This document shows positions 33,003 to 46,271 of a stretch of DNA of 64,000 nt, piece after piece. A program made the translations under genes and the position numbers. The first letter of the stretch is position 1. The number at the start of each line of letters is the position of its first letter. Under the pieces are notes generated by a model, which saw only the letters and a program-made list of their open reading frames with translations, searched no databases and was not told where the DNA came from. The stretch is from positions 3,472,001 to 3,536,000 of the forward strand of contig JAECYW010000003.1 in the NCBI GenBank assembly GCA_023014335.1. Direction: 5' to 3'. Source of the stretch: Galerina marginata. Lineage: Eukaryota > Basidiomycota > Agaricomycetes > Agaricales > Galerinaceae.

Positions 33003-34966
33003 GATTATATAACGTTAACAGTGCTTACAGCTCCGGATCTTGTGATTACAGTAAGAAAGTACGTAACTTATCGGCAATCATTGCTAATGTCAGACTGTTC
33101 ACGTACTCTGAACTCAATAATATTTGGCAGGTTCGTTCAAATTTCAAACTGCATTTGAAGTCGAAAATTGCATCACAGCAGGTTACAGGCTTGATCGAAC
33201 AGGAGGCTTCAAGGTTCAAGGGTTCATGTGGTGTTTGGCAAAAATTATCTGTGGAGTTTATAGTTCAACCCTGAACCAACTACACTGGATCTAAACAGCA
33301 AGAAAGCAAATTATCAAGGTTTACCGACTTTGATCAGAAACCGCTTCTTGAAACCCCAGGACTCAGACAAATGTCCCTTACAACATAGGCCAATGTTTGG
33401 GTAACCATTGGGTATCTCCGATCTGTGCAGGTATGGCATACCTGTGCATTTTCCCTAACAACCAAACTAGTAGCAATTTCCATGCCGGAATCCACGGAGA
33501 GTTAGATAATCGTAACTTTGAGCTTCTGATGTGATCAACATGTCAACATTTAGACCCTGCAGAATGCCGATGCATTCGTATCAGAAGTTCTTGGCTTTGG
33601 TATTGTGCTTAATTTTTCTTATCGAAAGAATGAAAGTTCTATTGCATCCGTGATACCGGATTCAGTCTCTAACATCCTGTTCCTGTGGAATGTATATTGG
33701 CGTTTCAAGTGACAGTATCTAGGCACTGTGGTTGCCAAAATAGAACAGTCAATAGAACACCATGTTCGAAGGTTCTAGGTACAAATGAGCTCTAGAATTT
33801 CTAGCCCTGAGGCAATCCCACGCTATCATCCATTGTGCCATGCAGCATGCTCGATTACACTATTTTGATCCCTGTTTGGACTGCTGTACCATTTTGTTCG
33901 ATTCGGCCATCACACATCACATCATTAATTATTTACTGTATCGTTTCGACCCCATTTTCAGAGCATGTTACGCGTTACACACTTAGTTCTTTTTGCAGCA
34001 TGTTCATTACGCTGAAAATGGGCCAAATTAGGAAATTAAGGGTCCATCGGAGCTGCTCTGGGCACTTTTTTCCACATTTTGGATGCCATTTGGGCCTTGT
34101 TACGCATTACAATTTGCAAATTAGTTCAGTTCACATCGTCGCGTTATGCATTACATGAACATGGGGTCGAAACGATACAGTAATTTTGACTTCAGATTTA
34201 ATTAATTCTTGATTTTCTGATTATTTGATATTTTGCAAAATGTCAAAACTCTAAGGTTTTGATCAAGTTGAACGAAATAGTACAGTATGTTTCTGGTTTA
34301 CTGTACTTTTTTGCTTAATTTGTCCAGTCCAACTTCACAGGACCAGTGGACGTGAACAAAATCAGTCCATGTCCTGTGTCACAGAAGTTCTGACAAGAGC
34401 ATTGGCTACTTGTTCAGGCAAAGTGTCACCCTCTGGGCACTCCATGGGCACAAGTGCCCTGCAATTTTACACTAAGTTATATGAAATTTCATAGGGTGTT
34501 TCCTGCATCACGTTGACTGGCCAAAATCAATTTTTCATCCACCATGTCCCAGGTCACACCCCTGGATGAATTGAAGTTTTGTAGGAAATTGTAGCTTATA
34601 ATGGAAGATTTGTCTATAAATAGATTGCATATCTGAAAATAAATATTAAAATAAGTCTTATAATCAAAACTCCAATACCCCCTGGAGGATGGCTCAAGCT
34701 ATTGACTCATCAGAAATTAATATTATGGGTGATAATAGGTTGATCTTGATTGAAATTTCAATTTAGTAGTGGCTAAAACCTATGGGTTATGGGAGTGTAT
34801 GGATTAAAGTTGAGCCCTTCATACTGCATACATAACACATATGTTTGGCCAGCCAGACCCAGGTTTTACACCAAAATTGACTCCTCATGGTGCATAACCT
34901 CTCATCATGCATAGTTCCGGTGGTCCACCGAGGGGTATCCATTATGAGTGTTTGACTGTATTAGGT
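33003..34966. other. Gene-free, AT-rich repeat-like DNA
   Basis: Nearly 2 kb with stops in all frames. It holds a MITE-like element (33934-34182) and a 9 bp inverted repeat AGTACAGTA/TACTGTACT near 34270-34305. Short phrases recur around 34390-34470 (GGGCACTCCATGGGCACAAG). It is probably old transposon debris. Confidence 0.5.
33934..34182. mobile_element. MITE-like element with TA flanks
   Basis: The left end TA-CTGTATCGTTTCGACCCCA is repeated inverted at the right end as TGGGGTCGAAACGATACAG-TA. The terminal inverted repeats match perfectly for about 20 bp and then imperfectly for some 40 more (TTACGCGTTACA against a diverged copy). The interior is short and non-coding. Flanking TA on both sides fits Tc1/mariner-type insertion. 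No transposase is present, so it would be non-autonomous. Confidence 0.65.
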
Positions 34967-35100
34967 ACGTGTTCTATTTATAGAGCTCGTTCTATTATTG
35001 AACCGGTCAAAAATCGATCAGGCGTCAACGAGCCGGTAAACGCCATTTTTTATTTATAGTTATCCGCGGTCTTCGGGGAAATACATCTTTTTCGACGTCA
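34967..35100 (+). mobile_element. Terminal part of repeat-family element, copy C (diverged)
   Basis: The start, with TTCTATTTATAGAGCTCGTTCTATTATTGAACCGGTC, aligns with the termini of the copies at 1857 and 56641, followed by GGCGTCAACG..CCGGTAAACGCC as in the 56.7 kb copy. The terminal palindrome arms have mutated. The element's other end was not found; the GC-rich, low-complexity DNA to about 36 kb may belong to it. Confidence 0.5.
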
Positions 35101-38100
35101 ACGGTCAACATCAACGGTGTTCCTCCCGTTGTCCTTGTCTCTCTTCCACGGTCTCCTCATCGATTCTGACGGTTCCGTGCTCCAGATTTTTTGTATGCTG
35201 GTAAGTTATGTTACTATTCTTGCTTACTTTCCAGCTGATTTTGCTTTTCTGTGCTACCCAGCTTCACGCGCACGGGCCGTCGCAATTGCAATGTTGCTCA
35301 CTCCTATCATCTTCTCTGCGGCGCGGATGAAATCTGCTCGCGTCCTCGCTGACTCCACTCAGCGTTTATTTGTCGCATCCAAGTCTAACTTTGCGGCCGC
35401 GCCACCACCATCCTTCATCCTTACACCAACTTCTCTCCCTGCTGCGTTTTGGACCTCTCTTTTCCACTCTCGGCTTTCACCTGCACGGTGACGCTCTATT
35501 CCTCACCTGTCGCCCCTCTACTTTACCTTTTCTTCCTGCCCTGTATACCCTCGCCGTTGACAAACTATAGTGATGGCATTGGCACCCGAGCCCCAGGGAC
35601 GCCGATTTTCTTTCAGAATCGCGGTTGAATCCATCGCCTCCAGGGTCCATCACTCCAACCAAGGCTTCGACGCAGTCTCTACTCACTATTTCGGCCCAGT
35701 CACCTTCAAATTCCAGTTCCCAGCCTTGATCCTCGGTACAGAGTTCCACGTCTTATGCAACTTATAACCGACCCACATTCTTGCCATCTGCCCCGCCCGC
35801 TTCTTTCGTCTACCTACCAAGACATCATATTGTTGACGTTCAAAACCAACCTTGCGCCTGTTGGGATCCGATGCTCGCGTTGGCATCGGGCTTTGGCCTG
35901 AGATGACAGACTCTGGTCTGATTTCGGAGGGCATCTGGGTCCTGGAAATTTCGCCAGTTCAGCGAATGATCGGGGCTTCTACTGCTAACGCTCACCAGCG
36001 CCCGAAGGCCTTTGGCGTCGCCTCTTAGAGGGAGCGGTCACCGGTCAACGGTCTAACCAGCGCCCACCCTCAGTCAACAGATTTCGAGGACGCGGCAAGT
36101 GGGGTGGGGCCAGGACCTGACCACGTCCCACCTTCCACATCCACATCTTTTACACATTTTCTATGCCACAATGCCCGCGTCCAGCTTCTCCTAAAAGCTC
36201 GAAGAAAGTGGACACTGTCAGTGCCCCTCCCTCCGGCTATCAGCAGTACCTAATCAATGGTATTCGCCCCCCGATTAGCGAACCGGATCGAGCATAACGC
36301 TTGTGGGAGGCGTTGTGGAGGTGACCAGGTCTAATGAACTGCCCCGCCTCGACCGTTATGACCATGATCGACGTTTACCGAGTCTCGTTGACGTTGCCAT
36401 ACCTATTAACATGAACAGAGAGAAACTGACACATCGTCTTTACATTCAATCTCGACGCAGACGACACTGCTTCATCACGGCGACGTCCTTCATACATTTC
36501 AATGGTCAATGCAGCCCCATGTCTCTGGCTCCTGTACGGTGCCCGTACCTCATCATTTGGTGTTGGCATGGCTGGCGATGCGCCACCATCCTCATTGCTT
36601 CAGTGTGGCTGATACCGTCACTCATGTCCCGCGCAGTCAGTACTATTCCACTTCCTCCTTTTTGGCTCTTTTCTGATGTTGCCTGCTGGCGATCGTCAAT
36701 AGTACCACTTTCGCATCATACAGCCTCAAGCACAAGCACAAGTCCAGCAGCCAGAGAGACAGCAGGCGGTTCGCAAAAAAAAAAGGCAACGTACTCGCGA
36801 TCCCTCAACCCCTTCTCCTTGTCGGCTGCGTACTGGAAACCTTTCATCTATCGACGCTTTGTGTGCAGCGATAGCAGTGTCCCGTGTCATCGAAATCAAC
36901 CCGTCCATGGCGGTCATGATCACGACTTCCCGCGTTTCCCTACATCTGCGGTGCGGGTGGCCGTGCTGCTGCTGCTGCTTTCTTACGCCATTGATTTAGG
37001 TTTGCATCTGCTAAGTCGACGGCCGACTGCGGATGCTCGCGAATCCCCCCACTCTGTCAACGTGACCGCTGCGATCAAGTATCTAGAACGACACCAACAT
37101 GGATGATGCAGCCCATCACCGGATGCCACAGCATCATTGTGAGCCCCTTCAACCCCGTTGACATCGCCCTGTGTCGCTCCATCAATCACTATGGGTAGTC
37201 TATGCCTTTCCACACCGTTGACGATGCCGAATTGATGATGGCACCACGACAGAAATCGATACTAATGCATATGATGCCATGTTGCTGCCCATTTCCTCCA
37301 TTCAGTTTATCGTCCTCTGGCACCATGCTTCGGCAAACCAGGTTAGTCACTACCCGGGTAGTATTAAATATGTTTATGTTTAAATATAAATATATATTGT
37401 TCACAAATACGTAGAACGCTTCTGAGTGAATACAAAAAAAAAAATCGAACATGCCATGCCACGCCATGCAATGACTTACAGAATAAGTTCAAATGTCCTG
37501 TAGACTCGTGAGCGTCAACATGTCACATTTATAAACGGTACAGGTCAATACTCTTTCGGTCCTTTGTTCCGCGGTGAATCACTGGTGAACTTTGTTTATT
37601 TTTTCACTCCGCCAAATATTAGTCACACCACAACTTGCCACAACAACAATGCCACAAAACAAAAAAAAAAGAAAAAAAAAAAAAAAACAACACCACAACG
37701 ACAAGTTGTTGACGGTTATACTTTTTTTCATCTGCCGTATCTTAACGCCAACAACAGTGTCAGTGCATACTACAACGACGAAAGCGACCTCTGCTTGGCT
37801 GGTCGTGAATTGATAGGTGTTTCTTTGTTTGTTTGTTTGTTGGCACAAAATAACATTACAAAATAATAACATAACAAAGGACAACTTGATTTAGCCAGTC
37901 GCTGCAGTTGGTTCTCGTGCCAGACATCGTCGTTCATGTGTTTACTTCTATCTGGCCTTCGTTTATTCTTCACTAATTAATCAATATGGACATTCCGGTA
38001 TTGCATCACGACGCATATTTTCGGCAATATGTCGACAGACTTCAACAAACTCCATGTTATCTTCAACGAGTGTGGCTTGTCAAGATTCGAAGTGTTGTAA

Positions 38101-38342
38101 AGTGTTTATAATTTCCAGCGTAATTTCTCATTACTTGTTCCTCAGAATTCAAAGGGACGTCCTAGCGTGGTCAAATGACAACGATGTTGCATATATTCTA
38201 TCGGAAATTGATGATTCTCTCGTGTTACCCTTGAATCCTCTTACTTCCACTGGTCTTCTCGCGGTCTGGATATGTACGTGGCGTCATTCCGAGCTGTATA
38301 TTATAATTAACTTTGTATCCGCTGTAGCGTTATTCGTTCGAC
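35101..38342. other. No supported gene
   Basis: GC-richer low-complexity sequence with several open frames on both strands (for example 35117-35491 and 36303-37106). Their composition is unlike the confirmed genes, they overlap antisense frames of equal length, and they show no family resemblance. An A-rich run lies at about 37660-37690 and GTTT repeats near 37826. The last ~300 bases before 38343 are probably the promoter of the nuclease-helicase gene. Confidence 0.35.
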
Positions 38343-41300
38343 ATGGAATTGGGACCCAGAAAATTCCTCACAGCGACTAACCTCGCAGTTTACCAGCATC
38401 TCGAATGCGATCTGTATATCCATAAGGCGTACAACTCTTCTTCGACGCCGATACCAACCAAAAATGCAATGAAGGCCTCGGAAATGACTAAATCTAATTT
38501 CAGGCTTGGTAACGATTGGGAAGCGACTCTTTATTCCAGTTTAGACCGCTCTAACCTTCTCCTGCAAATACCGCAACTTCCTTTGGATCGTGACAATATA
38601 CTCGAGGTTATATCCTTAGATGATCGAAGTCATTTCTTCATAACCGGTTTGGCATTCTGGCCCCCCAAGTCAGAATTGAACCGTCTATTCCTGGAACATC
38701 ATTCGGAACCGTTAGCGTTCGGTTTAGCAAAACCGGATTTACTTGAAATCTTCAAAATGGGGCAGGAGGTCCGATGGCGAGTCGTGGATGCGAAAGTGTC
38801 TAAACATGTAAAGGTATATTCCATCGCCGTTCCGCGTAAATATAAATTGACTCTTTACTAGAGCTCCCACTATGTTCAAATCTACTTTTATTCGTTGTGC
38901 TTACGGTACCTACTGGATCGTCCTCCATTCAAGGACTTGGGCACTATCGGCGTTTGGTTACCCCCGGAAAAAGGTCTAGCACCTTCCACAGCAGATATCA
39001 GCAGTATACATACATCGATCTTATCGCCTATGTTGGATGGGCTCCTTTTCCGAGAACTTCCAAAGGCGATTCTAACGTCGTTCGAAGACGTTCAGTGGCA
39101 CTACAACCCAATTTGTCACACTTGTCCTTTCGAAGCCGGTTGTAGGTCTCGTGTACAGGATCAACATTATCTGGGGTCTATTCCTAATATTTCTTTGCCG
39201 GATGCGAGGATGCTTAGAGACGTTTTACAAGTGAGCAGTAAATTCCATAAAACGCCCGCCGCGGATAAAATTACAGAAATAGAGGATCTCCATCTGCTGG
39301 TGACGAAACCCCTGTTACTGGACGAGCTCTCTATAAAATTGCCTTCAAGTATTAAAAGGTTGAAGGAAATATTAGCTCTACCAAGGGGAAGACCGATCGG
39401 GTCGGCGACAGTGTTGAGTCCTATAATCGAAGCTGCAAGAACTCGAAATGTTCAGGTGTGTTTGATCACTAATTTATATGATTCAGTAGCTGAATGAACA
39501 CACAGGTAATTCAACGAAAGAACTTTTCCTGTCCAAATCGAGAGGATGTTGCTATCGTCATTTCAATAGTGAATGACCCATCCATCGAATCTTCCAATGA
39601 TTACTTTTGTGTCACGTCTCATTTCGCTCATCGAGGATCTGTCGAGTTATCTCCCGTTCTATGCTCTGCTGAGAGTATCATACCAAGACTGGCAAATATA
39701 ATACGGTCGATCCACGATCTTCGGATAAACTCGCCTTCAATACCTACATCTCAATTCTACGTGTGGTCATCAGAAGAATACGCGATCCTTGAAGGCCATG
39801 TTGTTGATGCCGCCTTAAAGTCATCATTCGCAGAAGAGGACATCCAAGTTTGCATAAGCGCCCTTGCGCAAGGAACATCCCTACTGCAGACGATGTTTCA
39901 ACCATCAATACTTTCGGGTGCTCTCTTGAGCTTCATATCTAAAGGGAAGCGGACGATATCCGAATACAAGACTTGTCTGGAAAGGTTGGGACTAGATGTG
40001 CGAGGTACGCCGCAAGAACTGCGTAAAAGATTGGACGATGAGATTTCCCGGCTTAAAGGAGTCGTCACTGGAAGTCGTAAAGAAGTCGGGCAATTGCCTC
40101 TAGTCGTCGTATTGAAGAAGGAAATCGAACGACAACTCGCGTTACCTGTCCCTGGTTATTGGGATTTATCCGATTGTTCCAGGTGTCTGTTGGCGATCCA
40201 AGAGTGTCCGACAAATGACCAGGTGTTGGCCGCTTTCAAGGATCCTCTACAGGTCACAGTTATGAAGGGCCTCCTGGTCATTCGTAATGAGATCATATTT
40301 TCATTGCTGAATGACCTTCGTGCCCGCTCCCACGGTTCAACTGGGCAAACGCTCCTGGTCAACGAAGCCAAACCCCTGTCACTTCATTTGATGGTGTTAT
40401 GCAAAGAACCCCATTTACGCAAGTTATTCTTCATGCAACAGGTATGTATTCTCGTTTTGATTCGAGTTTCGTTAACAATGTTTGTCTTACAGTTCGAAGT
40501 CCTTACTGCACTCAAGGAACTCTGGAAATCGCGCATGGACAGGTTCGCTGATGCACCCGTCATAGAGTATGCAAGTATGCTACACGAGGCCACTGGCGAT
40601 GATTATAACTTCCGTCTTGTCTCTGGTCATGTCGACTCTCCGTTATCAGACAGGGCCAGCATGTTCTATAACCACCTTCTTGTTCCAGATGCACCCGATC
40701 ATGATGATATTGACGATGAAGAGGACCTTCCTCTCGAGGTTTATTTTAATGATCTGGAAGTATATGACTCCGTATTTCCGCCGAACACTTACACTATGAA
40801 CAAATGGAATCGTCAAGAATCTAGAGTTCGGAAAGGACTGTTCCTCGCCGACATTCAGAATGTACATCTGGATACAAACGGTTCCACCACAGTCACGATT
40901 CGGATTTGGGGATCCGTACAATTTCCGCTTCGCGAAGGGACAAGGTATCGTCTCTCGCCGCGGTTTGTTGACTTCAACACCACGAGGGTTCTGTCGTCGT
41001 TGCTTGATATTGACTTTGCATGGGCGGCCCAACAACCGATAAATATAATGGACGCACATCATGATGTTCCATTTTTGCAACTCGTATTGGACCCGCACTC
41101 ATTAGGTCGAACACCAGAGGCTGAAAACCGTCTGAAACTGGAGGAAAACATACAGAAACTTTTTCGGGATCTTAGAAGCTTAGGGAACGTATTTGCAGGA
41201 TCCCTCGTTCTTAAGGCGTCTCAGCACAAGGTTGTGAAGCACATTCTTTCTAATCGACTGACGGTAATATGGGGACCTCCAGGTAAATGACTTCCTTTGG

Positions 41301-42986
41301 TTTATTAGTACTGGTCAACTAACCCAGTATCTGTCAGGAACGGGCAAGACTCATACCATATGTTTGTCTTTACTTCGTCTCCTCGAGGTGGAATATCGGC
41401 TGAATGGACCAGTGGACATGATTGTCTTCATTACGGCTGCCACTCACGTAGCTATCGAAGCATGCCGACAGAAACTTCTGGCTTTGATAGAAACATATAG
41501 CTCTGTTGAATGGTTGCCGAGGGAATGGATAAAAACGGTTGTAATTGAGATTGTGTCCAAAGGTAGCGATCATCCTGCTCCTGTACGCAGAAATATGGGA
41601 GTACGGATATACGCTGGGACAGTTTATCAAGTACGTGGCTTGTGCATTATATTTCCCTTTTCGTAACTTCTAATAAAATATTTTAGTTATATAATTTCAG
41701 CAAGAAAAATGATATAGAAGCGGATTGCGTCATCATCGACGAAGCCGGTCAAGTTCTATTGGCGTTGACTGCTCTAGTTCTTCGACGGTTGACCCCCGCC
41801 GGACGCATCATCGTAGCAGGCGACTCACATCAGCTAGCCCCAATACTGAATGCCCGGTATCCCTCAAAGCCTATCACGCTTTTTGGATCGATACTCGATT
41901 GTCTTATGTCACCGACCTCAAGCAAAACATATGAAGCGCGTCTCGGCATCAAATCTGCTGTGGTACCCGATAACAATAATGTTACGTTTCTTCAGTTAAC
42001 GGAGAATTTCCGGTAAGTCTCCATAAGCTGTAATGTTTGCGTTCAACCTTATGCCTCCATCACTTTCTAGTCTGAATCCCGATTTAGGAGAGTTCATTTC
42101 GACAATTTACTCGCAGGACTTCAAAACGCAAAAGGTTCGGGCGTTACAATTTGTATCCGGGGTTAAATCATTGGATAAACGCGGCATCCCTTTCGGAATA
42201 CGACCCGACATTTTCAATGCTATCCGCCAGTTTATCGATGGGCTATCCGACGTGATATCTGCACAAAACCAGGAACACCTCCAGCCGCCGGTGACTCGTT
42301 CGCTTCCTTTAAGCAATTATTCTGATGAACTACTGGATCACTCTGTCGTAAAACGACTTGTTTCGCTGACACTCATCAGAATAGTTAATCGACATCCTTC
42401 TATCTTGCGTCCTTACGAGGAACAAGTCAGTAAGGAGACAGATATAGCAGCTAGCCTGGTTATATTGCTGCGACAATTTTCTCCAAGCAGTTCAATTTTT
42501 GTCGCAACTCCACATAGAATACAGCGAGACGCTGTGAGAATAGCTTTATCAAAGGCACTCCCAGGGCAAGGCGTAAATACGTTCGCGAGGCAGACGAGAT
42601 ACGGAATTGGAGATCGCACATTGGACGTACAACTTGTCGTTGATACGATCGAGCGTCTGCAAGGTTTGTTCGGTTTATGTATTCGAAACGATCTAACTGA
42701 CTGTGCTCTTGATTTCGAAGGGTCAGAGGCCGACTTCGTCATTTGTTTGTTTGCGTCATTGAAAGCTTCAACCAACGATTTCGCGTTTCTTTTAGAACGA
42801 AGGCGCTTAAACGTAGCAATAAGCCGGGCTAAAGTTCTTTGCGTCCTTGTCGCCTCCGACCAGTTATTGTTTCCCCCAGTAAAGATTCTATCTAGTCCGG
42901 AAGCTCTAAAAGGATATATGTTTCTGAAGGCGTACGAGCAACGGGCTTGGTCATATTCCCTTCTCGGCAGCGACGAGGATGAATAG
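38343..42986 (+). CDS. RecB-like iron-sulfur nuclease fused to superfamily 1 helicase, 1422 residues
   Basis: Eight exons (38343-38813, 38862-39455, 39506-40441, 40493-41282, 41338-41630, 41687-42012, 42071-42663, 42721-42986) join in phase to 1423 codons including stop. The N-terminal nuclease has YQHLECDLYIHKAY (C22), GLAKPDLLEI (D132, E135) and WRVVDAKVSK (D149, K151), the PD-(D/E)xK core. It is followed by C242-x2-C245-x5-C251. One upstream and three clustered cysteines match the Fe-S nuclease pattern of Dna2, AddB and Cas4. After ~600 residues, including an RNase H-like stretch, comes a helicase: GPPGTGKT (928-935, split by an intron), DEAG (1046-1049), GDSHQLAP, LTENFR, VDTIERLQGSEADFVI and RRRLNVAISRAK. 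The layout resembles TM0106-type nuclease-helicases and Dna2. All key residues are present, so it is probably active in DNA or RNA processing; the substrate is unknown. Confidence 0.85.
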
Positions 42987-45089
42987 TGTAAATATGTTGT
43001 ATTATTATCTGTCGGTATCAACTGTTTTCATGGGTATCGCTGCCGTCTTTGATGCTGGCTTAGTGAATTAGTTTTGTTAATCTTTGCGTTGACGATGCCA
43101 CTAGATCAGTAAAACTACACATTGACTTAGGCCACTTAGGCCACTTTGACAATCGACAAAGTGACGAAAGTGAGCTCAAGTTGACAAGGCAAGTTGCTGC
43201 CTTAGCAAAGTGAATTCACTTGGGCAAGTGAGCTCAAGTGAGCTTCCAAGTGCGTAAGTCTGAGCTCAAGTTACTTTCAAAGTGAGTAAGAGACGTAATT
43301 CTAGCAATTTTATTGGCAATAAATGTCGGTTTAAAGAAGTATTCATTGATTAATATAGTATCTATGACATGTTACTCCATATCCTACGCACTTGTAACCC
43401 TTTTCATCCCTCAATGCATCGAGATCGTCCATCGTCGTAGTCGATCCGCCGTTGGATATCATGCGGCATTACGCACAGTGCACCTATCTTCCAGGACTTG
43501 ATCGCGGCGTAGCCGAAAGGTTTAAGTGCCTTGAGCCTATCAACCACTGATTAAGATATCATGTTGGGTCAATAAATGGTCGGAGCAAGCAGCTGACAGT
43601 GTACTTACAAGGCCTGCATTAACATTGCCCTTCTCATCCTGGGTGATAAAGATTCAATCGCGATTATCGTTGGCAACGTCCCGTTTTGGCTTCATATGGA
43701 TTGGGGGTTAGCCACGTCGTACAGCATCATTCGGGGCATATACCTTACCCGCTAAAAAATGCCTTACCCGCTAAAAACATTGCAGTGCTTAGTTGCAGCG
43801 AAGGAAGAGCAGGTGAGCGATGCCATACAATTGCTGTAGTGAGGTATAGTGCTTACGATGGTACCTCACGCCTGTCATTGTCCTTCGAATCGCGCTCGTC
43901 TAACTCGAGGTTAGCAAGGCTATCAACGGTGAGTTGTGGTCAACATGAGAAAGTGTGCGGATGCTGATGAGCAGTAGTCTTGGCGGCTCCTCCATCGCGC
44001 ATCAAGGAGCATCTGCCAAAGCCAAATCAGTTAGTAGATTAGAAAAACAAAATTTATAGGCTTACATTGTGGAAGCGACACTTGTATCACATATCGTACG
44101 AAGTATCTGGAAGGGTAAAGATATGGTTGGTTGAGAATATGAACGAGTAAGCAGAAGGCTTACTTGGAAAGTGGCATTTTATGCCCGACGTCTCGTTGCT
44201 CGCAATAAGACAGGATTATCTGTTAGAGGACCATTAGGAAGGCATAATAATTGACCAAATAAAGTACGAACATTGCTTACAACGAACCTACACTTACAAC
44301 CCAATAAGGCGAACGATACCAGTGCTCCGACACTCCGCGGCAGAACTTACGGTCAGAAAAAAAGAAGCCAGAGTATGACAGACGACTGTTGTATTGCGAG
44401 TTTGGAGGCAAAATAGGAAGATACAACGGTTCGCAACCAGAACTGACTAGCGTCGTGGTCATTGAGTGAGGTGGTGGTGAAAAACAAGAAAGTAAGAAAA
44501 TTGCTTCGTGATGGGAGGAAGCGCGATCACGTGTAGCGGAGTCTCGACGAACTCTACAGATCTAGAATATCTCATTTTGAATGATGTTCACCCAATTCCA
44601 GAGTGAAACTTATACTAGAAATCAGTATGAATAATCAATATATTGGTGCGGTACGTATGGCTAGTATAAGGAATATAATAAATGTCGTTGATTATTGTTA
44701 ACGGACTGACGGGGTGGAAGTTAGATAATAAGAGATATTCGAATTCGTTCGAGGACATAGTTGTATCAGTACGTATTGTTATGGACATGGGCATCAGATA
44801 ATATTTGTGATATAAACCTTTCGTTATTGAAGTCGCGTGTGGTAGGGTCGAGGCAAGATGCAATGGCAGGTAAGCCATCCCGACGCGTAAGAAGAGGATA
44901 AGCATATTCGTCATAAAATTCTGAAGTAGACGGACGTGTGGTTAATTAGCAATGCAGTGATATGGTTATAGCCGAATAAGAAACTTACGGCTGGCTTTTC
45001 CTGACTTCTTTCTAATAGTCACTCGCCTGGAATGCATTGTGATACGGGAATTAAAAACACGTCTGTCGTGAGGCGGTACTATTGCATAA
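42987..45089. other. No gene recognised apart from a short repeat cluster
   Basis: Contains the AAGTGAGCTCAAGT cluster described separately. Open frames at 43313-43967 (+) and 44277-44914 (-) are short, AT-rich and unlike any known family. Confidence 0.3.
43120..43290. repeat. Cluster of CAAGTGAGCTCAAGT-like palindromic words
   Basis: Within ~170 bp the words AAAGTGAGCTCAAGTTG, AGTGAATTCACTTGGG, CAAGTGAGCTCAAGTGAGC and CTGAGCTCAAGTTAC recur, together with a doubled TTAGGCCACT at 43128-43146. The words are imperfect palindromes around GAGCTC or GAATTC. There is no fixed period, so this is a cluster, not a tandem array. Confidence 0.6.
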
Positions 45090-46271
45090 TTAGTCGTGGT
45101 TGATACCTATACAACGTTTTGATACGTTACCTCCTATATCCCGTTGAGTTACTATGTTTTGACGGTCGCTTGACATCGGCTCTTGGCTGATGATAGTATG
45201 GTCCACAACCAATTCGTTCACAGAGTTATCGCTGTCGCTGACACTATTGCTTTCCGTTGCTTGACTGTTTGAATATTGATCATCCGACATGGAGCCGGAG
45301 TCGCTGATGTCGCTGATATAACCGTCATCTTCCTCGGGAATAATCCCGCCGACGGATGTGATTATGTTCTCATCGTTACTTTCAGGATCCGACAACATGG
45401 GAGTAGGGAGATATTTGTCAATTGTCGTTGGGGTAAAATGAGAGTCGTCATCGGTCGACATTCGATTGCTTTCATGTAATGAATCTATTGAAGACATGGA
45501 CACCGGCGTTGGTAGTCCAACAGACGAATCGGAGGTGCCTGCTTTGGAATTAATCAGGATGATTGAATGATGGCATGGATAATGGAGTCGTACCTTGGCG
45601 GAAGCTATAATGAGCGAACCTAACGCCTTTTCCCCCACATAGAACTTTACTCACGTCCACTATAAAGAAGTGAGAAAATAGGATGGCTCATACCAATGCA
45701 TAATACTGACCGTGAAAAGCACACTGTATGTCTCCGATTTTATGCGCCCCACAGACGAGATGGATCGAGTTTCTGTTGTCCCCATGATAATTATGGGCGA
45801 ACATTATTCTAGAGTCGCGGCCGTGAAAGCAAGTCGGGAATGGAAAGGTGTGGCTGCGTGAATGGACCTGTAGCAATTCCGGCGATATCAAATTGCCCAA
45901 GTAGTCCGCAGGACTGTGAAATACAATGATAGTGAATCAGAGTAAATTATCGAGTAGAGAATGTGAACTGACTATGCGACTTCATCGAGTTTTCCTGGGA
46001 ACGGGTAGCCGTTGAACGTGGTCAGATTAACAGCTTGCTGCTGTTGCTGCATTAGCTGTTGGTTAAAGGCATCCCAATTATTGAGGCTGGTGTCCATTCT
46101 GATGCACTGGGTAACGCAGTGAAGGTAATCGACTTGTGACAAGGTATGTTTTATAGGCGATCTGAGGCGATGGCGATAATGACAAGCGGTACGAGTCGGA
46201 ACCTTATCACTAAGAGGATCCTTGGAGAGAGCGCAGCCATACAATGCATGAGCATATTGCGATAAACACAA
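45090..46271 (-). CDS. Hypothetical protein gene, acidic Ser/Asp-rich C-terminus
   Basis: Three minus-strand open blocks read like exons of one gene: 46271-45972 (with a run of glutamines, QQLMQQQQQ), about 45905-45688 (LGNLISPELLQVHSRSH, and a His/Cys-rich stretch CGAHKIGDIQCAFHG), and about 45600-45090 (very acidic, with SDISDSGSMSDDQYS). Candidate introns of 60-90 bp separate them, but exact joins were not settled. The poly-Gln plus acidic tail would suit a transcriptional regulator. No DNA-binding domain is recognised. Confidence 0.4.

Noticed and set aside
34266..34310. AGTACAGTA/TACTGTACT hairpin as a terminator or RNA gene
   Set aside because: An isolated 9 bp stem in AT-rich transposon debris with no adjacent gene.
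36303..37106. 267-codon plus-strand ORF
   Set aside because: Low-complexity, Arg/Ser/Pro-rich, overlapped by antisense frames and without any family signal; probably chance in GC-rich repeat DNA.
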